Shown: positions 49,571-59,386 of the stretch, in pieces
Layout: the number at the start of each line of letters is the position of its first letter
Numbering within the stretch: position 1 is the first letter of the stretch
Origin: DASXRU01 sp033856235
GTDB lineage: Bacteria; Acidobacteriota; Blastocatellia; Pyrinomonadales; Pyrinomonadaceae
Assembly (NCBI GenBank): GCA_033856235.1
Contig: JAWVFI010000047.1
Location: 1 to 64,000, forward strand
DNA length: 64,000 nucleotides
Reading direction: 5' to 3'
Notes under the pieces: model-generated
The model's input: the letters and a program-made list of their open reading frames with translations, nothing else
Told to the model about the DNA's origin: nothing
Database searches by the model: none
Made by a program: the position numbers and the translations under genes

Positions 49571-50179
49571 TCATGCGTTCTTCGCCCGCGATTTCTTTGC
49601 CTGGGCGGCTTCGATAGCGGTCTCCACATCCTGCTCTTCCTCAGGTGGCGGCAGCACCGCCGGCATTCCGAGTGCTTCAATCCAAAGCTCGCGCGTCCAG
49701 CCGCTGGTGTGGTAGAGGTGCTCATCCTCTTCGGGCTCGACCTGATCGTGGGCCTGCTTCAATTGGGTTGCAGCGTCGCCGGATGAGTTCCTGGCAATTT
49801 CACCAATCAGCCCCCAGTTCAAGTGGTCCTTGGTTTCAGCCAGCGTGACACATTCGGCGGCGACGATTTGGGCTGCCGCAAGGTCGGGTCCGCGCAATGC
49901 CATTTCCATAGCCTGCACCAGGGAATCTCCGATATGGCGCACGATCTTGCGCCCGGGTGTTTCCGCTTCCGGATCCAGGTTCATGCCCTTCAGCACGCCA
50001 GAAACGATCTGCACGTGGTTCTTCGTCTGTTCCAGATACTTTGCCCACTCTTTTTTCAAGTCTTCGTTCAGCGCGCAGCGCAGGGCAGTGGTGTAGATTT
50101 GAACGCCGCCCTTCTCGGTTTCGAGCGCCTGGTACAACAGTTCGGTGACGTGGCTGGTATTTAACGTTTCGGTTTTCAT
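49571..50179 (-). CDS. Ferritin-like domain protein
   Basis: The 202-residue, helix-rich protein has ferritin-type metal ligands: ETEKGGVQIY (about 20), YLEQTKNHVQ with E-x4-H (about 50), ECVTLAETKDHLNW (about 108) and EPEEDEHLYH (about 150). These could bind a di-iron or di-manganese centre. The C-terminus ends in a charged tail (IEAAQAKKSRAKNA). A role in oxidative stress or iron handling is inferred from the family and the adjacent catalase. Confidence 0.82.
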   Translation of the reverse strand: MKTETLNTSHVTELLYQALETEKGGVQIYTTALRCALNEDLKKEWAKYLEQTKNHVQIVSGVLKGMNLDPEAETPGRKIVRHIGDSLVQAMEMALRGPDLAAAQIVAAECVTLAETKDHLNWGLIGEIARNSSGDAATQLKQAHDQVEPEEDEHLYHTSGWTRELWIEALGMPAVLPPPEEEQDVETAIEAAQAKKSRAKNA

Positions 50180-50835
50180 ATTCCCCCCTGTCGAAGTTGA
50201 TGAACTGAGATTGAGTGCAAACAGGAAGGAGTCTCATAGCAAACGCAGTGCCGATTGGAAACGCGGCCAGCTGAGGTGAAGGTCGTTCGATAACGGAACA
50301 ATGCAGGGAAGCGGTCTCCTGACTGTGTTCGAAAAACCGTTGGCGGGCATGTGTGGTCGGACTCTTACAGCTCAGGTTTGCAAGAAGTCTTATTTGAAAC
50401 CTTGCCCGGCGTGATCAAGCTGTGATACTAGGCGGACGCCCTTCGCCAGGGTGGCGATTTCCACCTGCTGAATGCGATGCACTACCGTTTAGAAAGGAGT
50501 CTCATCAATGCCGCAAGGCTGGAGAACCGTTCGCATATTCATCTCATCGACTTTCCGTGACATGCAGGCCGAACGTGATCATCTCGTGCGGTTTGTTTTT
50601 CCACGCCGGGGAAAAAAGTCCAGATGAAAATGCTGGGGTAAACGTGGCAGGGAAGTAGCCGGCGCAACGATTTAACAGCAGTCGACGAGGAGCGCGAAAT
50701 TCATACCTCTGCTTAGTGAGTTTTTTCGCTCAAGGGAGCTGGCCGGGAAGCGTGCACCGGAATGTTGCACCCTCCTTAAGCTTGCTTTCGACAGTCGGAT
50801 CTGAGGCCGCAAGATATTCCTATCGAGACACCACC
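50180..50835. other. Intergenic region, no gene supported
   Basis: A frame at 50422-50658 is open but has no ribosome binding site or recognisable sequence. No clear repeat or RNA was found. Confidence 0.5.
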
Positions 50836-51282
50836 TCAACCATTCATGATCCGACGATATGACACATACAAATCCGACAGGCGGTCTGCGGAAGCAGGAT
50901 CACTCCGAGCCAGCAAGGTGATAATTTCATCGCGTCCGGCAAACAAGGGAGCCATGGCCTGTCTTTGCGCCGGTGTAAAGTTCGAACTATCCCCCTTGTC
51001 AATTTCTGCACGTAAGGATGTAAAGAACTCGCTGGCACCTTGGCGCGCGGGCTCATAATCACCTCGCCGCGCGTCAATTACTGCTGAGGCAAGATTACTC
51101 TGCATCCTGACAAGCATTAACTGGTGCTCTCTCTCGCCCAGACTGCTGGTGGCTGCCCGAGCCTTGAGCCACATCGGGATGAAACCCAGCAGGAAGATGA
51201 TGAGTACCACGCCAGTATAAATGATAAAGCGCTGCATGGCAGGACGTGACTTGCCCGGTTTAGTTTGTACATCTTCACTCAT
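50836..51282 (-). CDS. Small membrane-anchored protein, function unknown
   Basis: About 148 residues from ATG 51282, which follows GGAG at good spacing; the longer frame upstream overlaps the tRNA-Ala and is not protein. One transmembrane helix (FIIYTGVVLIIFLLGFIPMWL, about 18-38) is followed by a helical extracytoplasmic domain (EREHQLMLVRMQSNLASAVID, ARRGDYEPARQGASEFF). The layout resembles sensor-type or four-helix domains, but I do not recognise a family. It lies just downstream of tRNA-Ala on the same strand. Confidence 0.75.
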   Translation of the reverse strand: MSEDVQTKPGKSRPAMQRFIIYTGVVLIIFLLGFIPMWLKARAATSSLGEREHQLMLVRMQSNLASAVIDARRGDYEPARQGASEFFTSLRAEIDKGDSSNFTPAQRQAMAPLFAGRDEIITLLARSDPASADRLSDLYVSYRRIMNG

Positions 51283-51363
51283 ACTGTTTACTCCATTTAC
51301 TGAGCGCGTTTGGCACCTGAAATGAAAACGGCGAGGAGCGCCTCGCCGTAAACTGGATTCGTT

Positions 51364-51439
51364 TGGTGGAGCAGAGGAGGGTCGAACTCCTGGCCTCCGC
51401 ATTGCGAACGCGGCGCTCTGCCAACTGAGCTACTGCCCC
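51364..51439 (-). tRNA. tRNA-Ala(CGC)
   Basis: Read on the minus strand: acceptor GGGGCAG / CTGCTCC with the G3-T70 Ala identity pair, D arm with GTTGGC, anticodon arm CCGCG-TTCGCAA-TGCGG, T loop TTCGACC, discriminator A and encoded CCA. It is fully canonical, in contrast to several array tRNAs. Confidence 0.95.
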
Positions 51440-51459
51440 ACGAGCGCAAAGCATAGCGT

Positions 51460-51603
51460 TTCAGGTTTCAGGTTTCAAGTTGGGAGTCGGAAGGATCCGC
51501 AGATTAGGGCGAATAGGCAGACAGCGGACCAAGAGAAAAATCACGATAAGCCTGTTTGCTGGTTACTGGGCGTTGAATCTGCGGAATCTGTGCAATCTGC
51601 GGA
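51460..51603. repeat. Inverted repeat with CCGCAGATT / AATCTGCGG words
   Basis: TTTCAGGTTTCAAGTT units and GATCCGCAGATTAGGGCG face GAATCTGCGGAATCTGTG and AATCTGCGGACTC. It lies between tRNA-Ala and the AlaX-like gene. Confidence 0.65.
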
Positions 51604-51604
51604 C

Positions 51605-52864
51605 TCAGGACAGAGTGCTAGCCGCTAGCTCGATCGCCTCATTTAACTTCTCGACGTTTTTTCCGCCGCCCTGGGCCAAGTCTGCCTTGCCGCCGCCGCG
51701 GCCCTCGATCATTTCGCAGGCTTTGCGCATTAGTCCGTTCATATCGCCAGGAGCGTCCGGGGATCTGGCGAAGACGAGGCGAGCGGTTTCCTTATCTCGG
51801 GAACCGAGCAGGGCGATTGTCTGCGGATGTGCTACCAGGGCGAGGGCGAGGCGCTTTAGTGCATCCGCGTCGCGGTTGTCGAATGATTGGGCAACGATGC
51901 GCGGGCCGCTGATCGAGCCCTCCCTCACGGTGTAGCCACTGACTTCGATGTTGCCCAGCCTGCTATCAATACCAGCATCGCGCAGGAGTTCTTCGGCTTC
52001 GACGCGGGCGGCAATTTCTTCCAACGCGCGAATTCGACGGTGCAGTTCCTTATTGTCTTCCAACATCCGCTCCGCCAAAGCCGAGCCATCGTCTCGTCCC
52101 GCGCTGAACAAAGCAGCGGTCCGGCGAGCTGTATCGTTGGCCCGCCGGTAATCGGCCAACGCGCGGCCGCCAGCGACAAACTCAATCCGGGTCAATCCCT
52201 TGGCGCGCTCCCACGAGCGCACGGCCAGGACGCCAACTTCGCCGGTGCGCTGCGCGTGGGTGCCACCGCATGGAGTCAGATCAAAACCGGCGATCTCGAT
52301 CAAACGCAGTTCGCCCGCGACCGCTGGTTCTTTGCGCAACGGCAAGGTCGCCGCTTCTTCCGGGGTCACATGGCGGATAGTGACGACCCGATCTTCCCAA
52401 ACGATCTGGTTCGCCAGGTCAACTGCCTGCTGGATTTTTTCGTCGGTAGGTTGATCGAGTGCAACGTCGATTTCACATACCTGGTCCAACATGCGGAACC
52501 CGCGCGTCTCCGCGCCAAACAGCGAGACAAACGCCTGCGAGAGGATGTGCTGGCCCGAGTGCTGCTGCAGGTGGTCCAAGCGACGTTTCCAATCGATGCT
52601 GCCGTGGACGGTTTCGCCGGCCGACGGCGCCGTTCCCTCAATCACATGTTGCACCGACGCGCCTTCCCCCTCGATACAATCAACGACGCGGGCCGAGGCA
52701 AGCGTGCCGGTATCGTTCGGCTGGCCGCCGCCGGTGGGATAGAAAGCGGTGCGATCGAGTGTGACCGCCAAGCGGCCGTCAGTTGTGCTTTCCACGTTCA
52801 CGACCTGCGCATCGAAATCGATTAAATGAGAATCGTCGTAATAGAGACGTTCAGTTGGCGGCAT
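51605..52864 (-). CDS. AlaX-type alanyl-tRNA editing protein with DHHA1 domain
   Basis: The 419-residue protein resembles the C-terminal half of alanyl-tRNA synthetase. Residues about 1-80 form the beta-barrel (DRTAFYPTGGGQPNDTGTL). The editing zinc site is intact in HSGQH (about 102-106) and CGGTH (about 198-202), and a coiled-coil linker (LEDNKELHRRIRALEEIAARV) leads to a C-terminal DHHA1 domain ending GGGGKADLAQGGGKN-like. It should hydrolyse Ser-tRNA(Ala) or Gly-tRNA(Ala) in trans. It is encoded on the same strand just upstream of tRNA-Ala(CGC). There is no aminoacylation domain, so it is not AlaRS itself. Confidence 0.92.
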   Translation of the reverse strand: MPPTERLYYDDSHLIDFDAQVVNVESTTDGRLAVTLDRTAFYPTGGGQPNDTGTLASARVVDCIEGEGASVQHVIEGTAPSAGETVHGSIDWKRRLDHLQQHSGQHILSQAFVSLFGAETRGFRMLDQVCEIDVALDQPTDEKIQQAVDLANQIVWEDRVVTIRHVTPEEAATLPLRKEPAVAGELRLIEIAGFDLTPCGGTHAQRTGEVGVLAVRSWERAKGLTRIEFVAGGRALADYRRANDTARRTAALFSAGRDDGSALAERMLEDNKELHRRIRALEEIAARVEAEELLRDAGIDSRLGNIEVSGYTVREGSISGPRIVAQSFDNRDADALKRLALALVAHPQTIALLGSRDKETARLVFARSPDAPGDMNGLMRKACEMIEGRGGGKADLAQGGGKNVEKLNEAIELAASTLS

Positions 52865-52896
52865 GTGAAGTTAATAATCCAAGCTTTCGTCGGGTG

Positions 52897-53014
52897 CAAG
52901 CTCTTCCCTGGGATCGCGGGCGTCCCGCCCGCTTCAAGCACGGGGAAAGAGGCAATGAAAGGTTCACGCGGCGCGCTCAACGCCGGAGGACACTGGGGCC
53001 AGTGAAGAGCTTGA
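52897..53014. repeat. Family C inverted repeat, copy 3
   Basis: CAAGCTCTTCCCTGGGATCG faces GGCCAGTGAAGAGCTTG; GGGCGTCCCGCCCGC follows the left arm. It separates the AlaX-like and lipid-kinase-like genes. Confidence 0.8.
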
Positions 53015-53029
53015 GTGTTTAAGCGGAGT

Positions 53030-53926
53030 TTAGGAAACGATTACTTCGATCGTCTGTGGCGCGATCTCAAAAGTCATGGGAGTCTTGCCAATCACTTCGC
53101 CGTCAACCTGCACCAGGACGTCGCCGAGAGCCCGCGCCCGGGTCCCGCGAAGATAACGAACGCCGGCAGTAGTAGGTTTTACTCGCCCTCTGGCCACCAG
53201 GGTCAGCAGGTAAACATATCGCACTCTGCTGGCTGATGTTATCAGCATGATCTCAAATTCCGGCTTGTCGATTTGCGCTCCCGGAGTCAGGACCAGTCCG
53301 CCACCGTAACTCGCGGCATTGGCGACGCACGCAAACGTAGCGGAGACGGATTCTCCGCCGACTTCGAGGTCAAAGGTTGGGGGATTCCAATGAAGGAGAA
53401 ACTCCATGCCAGCGTAAAAGAACGCCCCTTTGCCGATGCGACGTTTCAGTCCGGGGCGCACTGCGCTGGCCACCGCCGCGTCAACACCTACCCCGGCCAT
53501 CAAGAAAAAATATCGTCTGGCGCCGGTTGCTTCCTCGACAGCGGAGCCGAGATGAATGCGCCGCGTCTGGTTCGCCGCAACTGCCGCGGCCGCCGCCGCC
53601 ATCTTGAAAGGCAACTTCAAATCATAAGCCAGGACATTCGCCGTGCCGCGAGGCCAGATTGCCAGACGTGTATTGGTCCCTATCAAACCCTGTAACGCTT
53701 CGTTGATAGTCCCGTCGCCTCCGGAAACGATGACGTCAGTAGCGCCTGCTGCGGCAGCTTGAGCGGCCAGTCGGCTCGCATCTTTGGGGGCACTGGTGCT
53801 TAGCGATTGGACTGGAAGGCCGTGGGTTTTTAGGAGTTCACAAAAGCGCGCAATTTCCGCAGCGCGCTGCGGGCCGCCGCGGCCGGCATGGGGATTGGAG
53901 ATGAGGACGACGCTGCGTTGGGCCAT
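53030..53926 (-). CDS. Diacylglycerol kinase-like protein (YegS/BmrU family)
   Basis: The 298-residue protein has the DAGK catalytic fold. The nucleotide loop is VLISNPHAGRGG and the kinase motif is VSGGDGTINEALQGL (about 64-78), followed by LAIWPRGTANVLAYDL. The C-terminal beta domain (VLVQVDGEVIGKTPMTFEI) is typical. It is likely a cytoplasmic, membrane-associated lipid kinase using ATP; the lipid substrate is unknown. Length and motifs are complete. Confidence 0.92.
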   Translation of the reverse strand: MAQRSVVLISNPHAGRGGPQRAAEIARFCELLKTHGLPVQSLSTSAPKDASRLAAQAAAAGATDVIVSGGDGTINEALQGLIGTNTRLAIWPRGTANVLAYDLKLPFKMAAAAAAVAANQTRRIHLGSAVEEATGARRYFFLMAGVGVDAAVASAVRPGLKRRIGKGAFFYAGMEFLLHWNPPTFDLEVGGESVSATFACVANAASYGGGLVLTPGAQIDKPEFEIMLITSASRVRYVYLLTLVARGRVKPTTAGVRYLRGTRARALGDVLVQVDGEVIGKTPMTFEIAPQTIEVIVS

Positions 53927-53947
53927 GCAGGGGGAGAATAGCAGAAT

Positions 53948-54018
53948 CAGGGGCAGGAGCAGGAAGCAGGAGCAGTTAAGAAAAGATCCTGCCGTCTGCC
54001 CCTGCTTCCTGCCCCTGG
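53948..54018. repeat. Inverted repeat CAGGGGCAGGAGCAGGAAGC
   Basis: CAGGGGCAGGAGCAGGAAGC pairs with GCTTCCTGCCCCTG. A related word recurs at 59275. Confidence 0.75.
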
Positions 54019-54022
54019 TTAG

Positions 54023-57000
54023 CTACCGCCCGCACTCCCCATTGCTGCGGGTGACCACGGAACTAAAGCGCTGCTGATATTCAGTGGAAGTTATGAACGA
54101 GCAAACCATCCCGCGATAGTTCCCGGGCTCACGATTGTTCAAAATATTCAACCAGAAGTTGTAACCCTCCGGCTCCGGATCGCGGCGCAGGTAACCGAAG
54201 TATTCCATCGCCACAAATGCTTTGTTGTACTGGGCGCGAACGAAGGGCTCGGCCTCGATTGCCGAGCGCAGAACCTGCACCCTGCCGCCGGCGTCGAAGT
54301 CATGCAGCAGAGCGTCCTTCATTGAGGAGAGGTCGGCGCCGGAAGTTCCCTTGATCGTCCCCAGCAGCGAATCGACAAACTGTTCGCGATCGAGGGAGGT
54401 CGGATACCTGGCCGCAAACTCCGGCCGAGTGACGAACCCCTGAACAAGGGCAACCTTGGCCGCCTCGAGGTTCGCTCCGCCGACCACTAGGCTGCGGTCA
54501 GGCATGAACTCCGCAAAACGCGGGGCCCGTCCCAATCCGCCTGCATAGAGGTCGTAAACGAAGGAGCCGGTCTCCTGGAATTCTCGCTCGACGAAAAACG
54601 CCGCGGCTACATCGATGCGCCGCGCGCGCATGCAATCGGCATCGTCTTCGCAGCGATTGAGTTCGCCGCTCCAGTACTCAAAGCCTCCCTGGTCCGGTTC
54701 GCGCCCCAGGAAGTCAAGATACTGCTGCCGTACAAAGTACTCGGCAGTGTCCACGGCATTCGCCGCAACGACGGTGTCCCGGGCCGCCGAGAATCCGGCG
54801 TCGGGAGTATTACCGAGCAGCGAAAACGATCGAGTCGAGGGACTGAAGCGATAATTCGCCAGCGCCGGGGTGACGGTGTAGAAGTTGTCGGTATCGACGT
54901 TATCGAAATGATATCTGCCGTTGCTGTCGGTGATCGTTGTGCTCGACTGGCTTCCGGCAAGACGCATGGTCACTCCCGAAAGGGAAGCCCCATCGCTCGT
55001 GGTTATCCTGCCGCTGATAGTCGCGGCTGACGCGGTTGGCGCGCTACAGCTAACCGTGGATGGATTTGTATCCACGCAGCCGGTCATGGAGACGACGCGG
55101 GAGAGTGCGGCGGGAAGTCCTTCCGCGGCTAGCCCGAATCGGAAGTTCCCGGGCGTGACCACGCCAAACGCAAAGCTTAGGTTGAGGGTGGCTCCGTTTG
55201 CCAAGGGTGTTCCGGCTGTAACCGTTCCCGCAGCCACGCTTGAATCCAGTCCGCCGCCGCTGGCCTGTGTTGGTGGCGTCTCTACGGTTGTACCTTGAAC
55301 GGTGCAGGAATTCGCGGGGCAACTGGCATTAGGCCCGACGATGGCGACTGTGGCCAGAGTGGTCGATAGCAGACGCAAATCTGCGGGCCCAGCGGGCGAA
55401 GAGTTCAGATTACTGAGGTCGATAATGCGGAACCGCAAGCGCGTCAGCGGCGCGCCCGTATTGTTAGTAAAGGTGCGACGTATGGTGATCGTACCTGCGG
55501 GACCATTAGCCACCGCCGTGAAGTTGCGGGCAAAATTTGCGCCGCTGCCGGCAGAGATCAGCGGATCCAGATTGATAGTAGGTAATGAGCCTGTGGCGTT
55601 ATGAAGTGGCCCGGCTAAGTTCTCGGGTCCTGGCGCGCCTAAAGTTGAAACGCGCGTACTGAAGGTGCCTCCGGTAATTGAAACGAAGGCAAAGTCGTTG
55701 TTGTTGTTTCCGGTATCCTGCGGGAAATCCCCAGCGATAAGTTTTCTCACAAACGCGTATTCACCATTGACGGTGATTCCACCTGTGCCCGCGCCGCTCG
55801 GAGTGATGGCGGTGCCTTCGAAGAACAGAGCATCGCGGCTATCGAAGCCGGCGGAATCAATCCGCGTTGGCGCAGTCGGAGTAGCGCCCCCGAAGAGCCC
55901 GAGACCTGATCCGTCAACCGTGCCCGTAGACAATGCGCCATTCGAGGCCGCCGCAGCGGCCAGACTGTAGGCAGATCCGGTCAGCAGGAAGTGGCCGCGC
56001 GCGGGAATCTGCGTGGTGCCGCTGCCGAGCGCTCCCGGAACAGTGAACCGGAGAGCCTGCGCTCCCGCTGCAGTCAGTGCATGAAGTGTGAACCCGCTAA
56101 TGTCGAGTGGGTTATTAGTGGCGTTGTACAGTTCGACGTATTCGTCATCGGCGCCGCCCGTTCCGCGGAGGCGGAACTCGCTAATGATTACCTGTCCAGC
56201 AGTTGCCGCGGGCGGAATAACATTCACGACAGCCGTACCAGACAGACTCTGGCCGTCCGGATTGGTGATCGTAATGGTTTGTGCACCGAGTGACGCGCCC
56301 ACAGTCGAAACATTTAGGGTGACCTGCGTGGGGCTGGTGTAAGTTACGGAGTTGACCGTAACCCCGCCCGTTACGGTGGCGCTGATATGGTTGAAAGGCA
56401 AAGCCGGCGGAGCGAGATCCGTTCCCGGATCGTAGAACCCTGAACCGGAAACGACGGTCCCGGTTACGACTACGTTTGACGAGGGCACTCCCTGAAGAAT
56501 GTTGTTGCCAGTCGCACTTGCCGGAGTTGCCGGTGGTGGCGCCAACAGTTTTGCTACGCGCGCGCCGTAAGAATTGGTCGCGCTGCAATACTCCTGCACC
56601 GTCCACATCGTCATGTCGTCTTTCGGATCAAGCGAGGTGAACGAGTAATCACCCCAACGGCGCGGCGGGCCCGGATCGCCCGGCGGGTTATAAGCCGTGC
56701 TACTCGCGGTGTAGATGTTGACTGCCTGGGTCGTGCCTAGCGCATCACCGCTAAGTCGTCCGCTGGTGGCGGCGTCAATGCGGAAAGGAGTGCCCGACGT
56801 GGTGTAGCCGATGGCCGCGTGTCCTTGTCCGGAAACCATCACGGAAGGAATTATGTATTGGCGTGAGAGCGCCGTGGTCGCGGCAACGGCATCAAAGATA
56901 GTGCCCGATTGGTTGACGGTCGGCGCACCCGCTCCGGGCGGCACAATTAGTTCATACCAGCGAACGCCATCCCGACGGGTAGCGTTACTACCCGACGCCA

Positions 57001-58426
57001 CGCCGGTAGTCAAAACAGAGATGTTATGGGAAGTCCAAAGTCGGCCACCTCGAATGTGCGCCGCGAATAAGCGATCATCCAACGCATCGATGTTGCCATT
57101 TGTTCCCCCGGTATCGCCAAGGTGATCCACACTCCTGGGGAAAGAGGTTGACGAGACCGTGATACTGATATCAGCGGAAATCGTAGGCGTTGCGCCTGGG
57201 GTAGCGATACGGCGCATAATCAGCCGGCCGAATGCAGCGTAGCTGGCGCCAATGAAGTAACCTTCGGTAGCCGCCGGATCATAGTTATCAACCCCGCGCG
57301 GCTCTAGTGGCCCATCGGCACCAATGAGGCCACGAAACGCCGTCGTCACGATCGGGCCGCCACTGAGGATCGAGCTCTTGCGGATCACGAACGCGGAAGT
57401 TGTGATGAACGCGCCTGATACCGCCCCAAACATGTCTCCCCCGATGTAGAGCGCGTTAGCGTCAACGCCCAGCGACGGGTAATCAAGAAATTCACCTGTT
57501 GAGGCAACTGGTCCAACTGTGTCTTGTTGCACAAAATAGAAAGTCCATACCGTGCCGGCTGAGATCACCCCAGCGCTGGCCGCGTCGGAGACCGCTACGA
57601 GGATGCGGTTCGGTGTATCACCGATCGAGGCCGGCGATGTGCTGGGCACGTCAATAATGATCATTATCCAACGGGCCGTCAGCCGGTCATAGCGAACCTG
57701 TGGGTCGCTGGTGAAATTGACGCCGCCAGCCGCGACCGGTGTCATCACGGACGAGAAAAAAACGTCGGGATCAACATTAAGCACACTGTCGGCCGCGCCC
57801 GTAGTCTTGTTGAAAGTCCGGAGCCTTCCATTAACGAAGAGGACAAATTGTGTCGGGCCCACCGCCCCCATGGTGTCGGGAGGAAAGGCGCCCGTTTCCG
57901 CCGGACCCGTCACGGCATTGAAGTTCGTACTGACTATCTGTGGCGCATAGGGCGTCAGGCCCGGTGCCGCCTGGATCTCATTTCCTTTCGCCGGTTGCGT
58001 TTCATCCATTTGCGCCGAGCTGGCAACCTCCGGCGATTCCGGGTTCTGGGGGCGGTTTTCGCGTCCCGGGACTTCGTGTTCCGGGACCGTATGAGGCCGG
58101 CTGGAAGCCGGTGCAGTCAACTGGGCTTTCATGATCTCATCATTTCGCCGCCCCACACCTCGCTCACCTTCAGTGGGAGCGCCAACCGTTACGCCGCTAT
58201 GTGGATCTTGCACATTCCTGCCGCTGGTGGTGGGCCCGCCGGAAAGTTTTATCTCCGGAGTGCCTTTCCTTTTGCCACTGACTGAGCGCGTTGGAGCGCT
58301 GACCTTTCGACTCTTCTGCGCTAAGACGCCAACGCCACCCATTACCAGGGCGACAGCGAAGATAGCCAGCAGCAAAGTAAGACGAATCGGGGGATAACGG
58401 CGCGAACGGGGGATGTACAAAGACAT
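54023..58426 (-). CDS. Giant surface protein: lamin-tail, carboxypeptidase-regulatory-like and DUF4214 domains
   Basis: The 1467-residue protein starts at an ATG behind AGGAGG. The N-terminal membrane segment (LTLLLAIFAVALVMGGVGVL) is a signal or anchor. A long region (about 160-620) resembles secreted propeller-like proteins, then come Ig/IPT-like beta domains, a lamin-tail domain (VIISEFRLRGTGGADDEYVE, about 750-850), a carboxypeptidase-regulatory-like domain (ISGRITTSDGASLSGVTM) and a C-terminal DUF4214 module with two YLDFLGREPDQGGFEYW-type repeats, ending SNGECGR. It is probably secreted or outer-membrane attached. The last 330 or so residues are shared with the next large protein. Confidence 0.85.
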   Translation of the reverse strand: MSLYIPRSRRYPPIRLTLLLAIFAVALVMGGVGVLAQKSRKVSAPTRSVSGKRKGTPEIKLSGGPTTSGRNVQDPHSGVTVGAPTEGERGVGRRNDEIMKAQLTAPASSRPHTVPEHEVPGRENRPQNPESPEVASSAQMDETQPAKGNEIQAAPGLTPYAPQIVSTNFNAVTGPAETGAFPPDTMGAVGPTQFVLFVNGRLRTFNKTTGAADSVLNVDPDVFFSSVMTPVAAGGVNFTSDPQVRYDRLTARWIMIIIDVPSTSPASIGDTPNRILVAVSDAASAGVISAGTVWTFYFVQQDTVGPVASTGEFLDYPSLGVDANALYIGGDMFGAVSGAFITTSAFVIRKSSILSGGPIVTTAFRGLIGADGPLEPRGVDNYDPAATEGYFIGASYAAFGRLIMRRIATPGATPTISADISITVSSTSFPRSVDHLGDTGGTNGNIDALDDRLFAAHIRGGRLWTSHNISVLTTGVASGSNATRRDGVRWYELIVPPGAGAPTVNQSGTIFDAVAATTALSRQYIIPSVMVSGQGHAAIGYTTSGTPFRIDAATSGRLSGDALGTTQAVNIYTASSTAYNPPGDPGPPRRWGDYSFTSLDPKDDMTMWTVQEYCSATNSYGARVAKLLAPPPATPASATGNNILQGVPSSNVVVTGTVVSGSGFYDPGTDLAPPALPFNHISATVTGGVTVNSVTYTSPTQVTLNVSTVGASLGAQTITITNPDGQSLSGTAVVNVIPPAATAGQVIISEFRLRGTGGADDEYVELYNATNNPLDISGFTLHALTAAGAQALRFTVPGALGSGTTQIPARGHFLLTGSAYSLAAAAASNGALSTGTVDGSGLGLFGGATPTAPTRIDSAGFDSRDALFFEGTAITPSGAGTGGITVNGEYAFVRKLIAGDFPQDTGNNNNDFAFVSITGGTFSTRVSTLGAPGPENLAGPLHNATGSLPTINLDPLISAGSGANFARNFTAVANGPAGTITIRRTFTNNTGAPLTRLRFRIIDLSNLNSSPAGPADLRLLSTTLATVAIVGPNASCPANSCTVQGTTVETPPTQASGGGLDSSVAAGTVTAGTPLANGATLNLSFAFGVVTPGNFRFGLAAEGLPAALSRVVSMTGCVDTNPSTVSCSAPTASAATISGRITTSDGASLSGVTMRLAGSQSSTTITDSNGRYHFDNVDTDNFYTVTPALANYRFSPSTRSFSLLGNTPDAGFSAARDTVVAANAVDTAEYFVRQQYLDFLGREPDQGGFEYWSGELNRCEDDADCMRARRIDVAAAFFVEREFQETGSFVYDLYAGGLGRAPRFAEFMPDRSLVVGGANLEAAKVALVQGFVTRPEFAARYPTSLDREQFVDSLLGTIKGTSGADLSSMKDALLHDFDAGGRVQVLRSAIEAEPFVRAQYNKAFVAMEYFGYLRRDPEPEGYNFWLNILNNREPGNYRGMVCSFITSTEYQQRFSSVVTRSNGECGR

Positions 58427-58848
58427 TAATGCCTCCTGGGCTCAAAAAAGCGAAAAGTTAAGGGAGATTTCATGCAAAAACCGACGTTGCTGGCGTCGGG
58501 AATCCTGGAAACTTCGACAAGCGGCCCGCTTCACGGAGAAGCGCGTAGCATTCAGTAGGGCAAAACGCTGAAAGTTGATAAGAACTATTTAGAACTGGAC
58601 TAAGAAGTGGCCGTCAAAGAAAGTTAGCGGTCAATAGATCAATTCACTTCGTTATGGCTGGCAAGAGTAGGAGGAAGCGGCGACATTGTCAATAGAATAA
58701 CCGATAATGGCTAATGTCGTGGTTTGATTTTGTAACGCAAACTTTAGTTTGCGTGTTCGCCAAATGCCATTCACGCATCGCAAACTGAAGTTTGCGTTAC
58801 ACATTCACGACTTGGATGAGGGTCGCTGTTGAACGAATGGAGATTTTA
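58427..58848. other. Intergenic region upstream of two divergent genes
   Basis: It contains a double palindrome GTAACGCAAACTTTAGTTTG / CAAACTGAAGTTTGCGTTAC at 58733-58800. No gene is supported apart from the start region of the + strand small ORF. Confidence 0.6.
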
Positions 58849-59274
58849 ATGACAGCAAGAAATCGCCGGGTTTACCTACTGGCCGGTCTGCTGATGATCG
58901 TTTGCTTTGATGCAGCGCTCGCGAAACCGCGCCGGTCGCAACGCGTGCAAACTGGGACTTGGGGAGGGGAGCATATCAATCTGGAGGTAACGGAAAACTC
59001 CGCGACCGTCGAATACGATTGTGCGCGCGGAACCGTGGATGGACCGTTGCTGGTAGATCGCCGCGGGCGGTTCGACCTTTCCGGCAAACATACGCGCGGA
59101 CATCCCGGCCCGATTCGCGTCGGCCAAAAACCCACCAGCCGGCCGGTCAGATACACTGGCTCTATTCAAGGCAAGGTGATGAAATTGACGGTGACCTTTG
59201 TCGATACGAAAGCGGTGCTCGGCACGTTTACCCTGCAGCAAGGCTCAGAGGGCTTTCTCCGCAAGTGCCGCTAG
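58849..59274 (+). CDS. Small secreted basic protein, function unknown
   Basis: About 141 residues from ATG 58849, preceded by GGAG at correct spacing. A signal peptide (RVYLLAGLLMIVCFDAALA) is followed by a basic start (KPRRSQRVQTG) and a beta-rich domain (NLEVTENSATVEYDCARGTV, GPIRVGQKPTSRPVRYTGSI). Two cysteines (YDCARG and RKCR) may form a disulfide. It lies between the two giant surface-protein genes and faces the opposite way. Confidence 0.75.
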   Translation: MTARNRRVYLLAGLLMIVCFDAALAKPRRSQRVQTGTWGGEHINLEVTENSATVEYDCARGTVDGPLLVDRRGRFDLSGKHTRGHPGPIRVGQKPTSRPVRYTGSIQGKVMKLTVTFVDTKAVLGTFTLQQGSEGFLRKCR

Positions 59275-59386
59275 GGCAGGAGCAGGAGCAGTCAGCAGGG
59301 CAGTAACAGGATGCCAGCATGAACTTCTTAACTGCCTCCGGTCTTTTCTAATCCGCGTTTATCCGCGAAAATCTGCGGCTAATTTC

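Noticed and set aside
50422..50658. 78-codon plus-strand open frame
   Set aside because: No ribosome binding site, no domain, and an isolated position.
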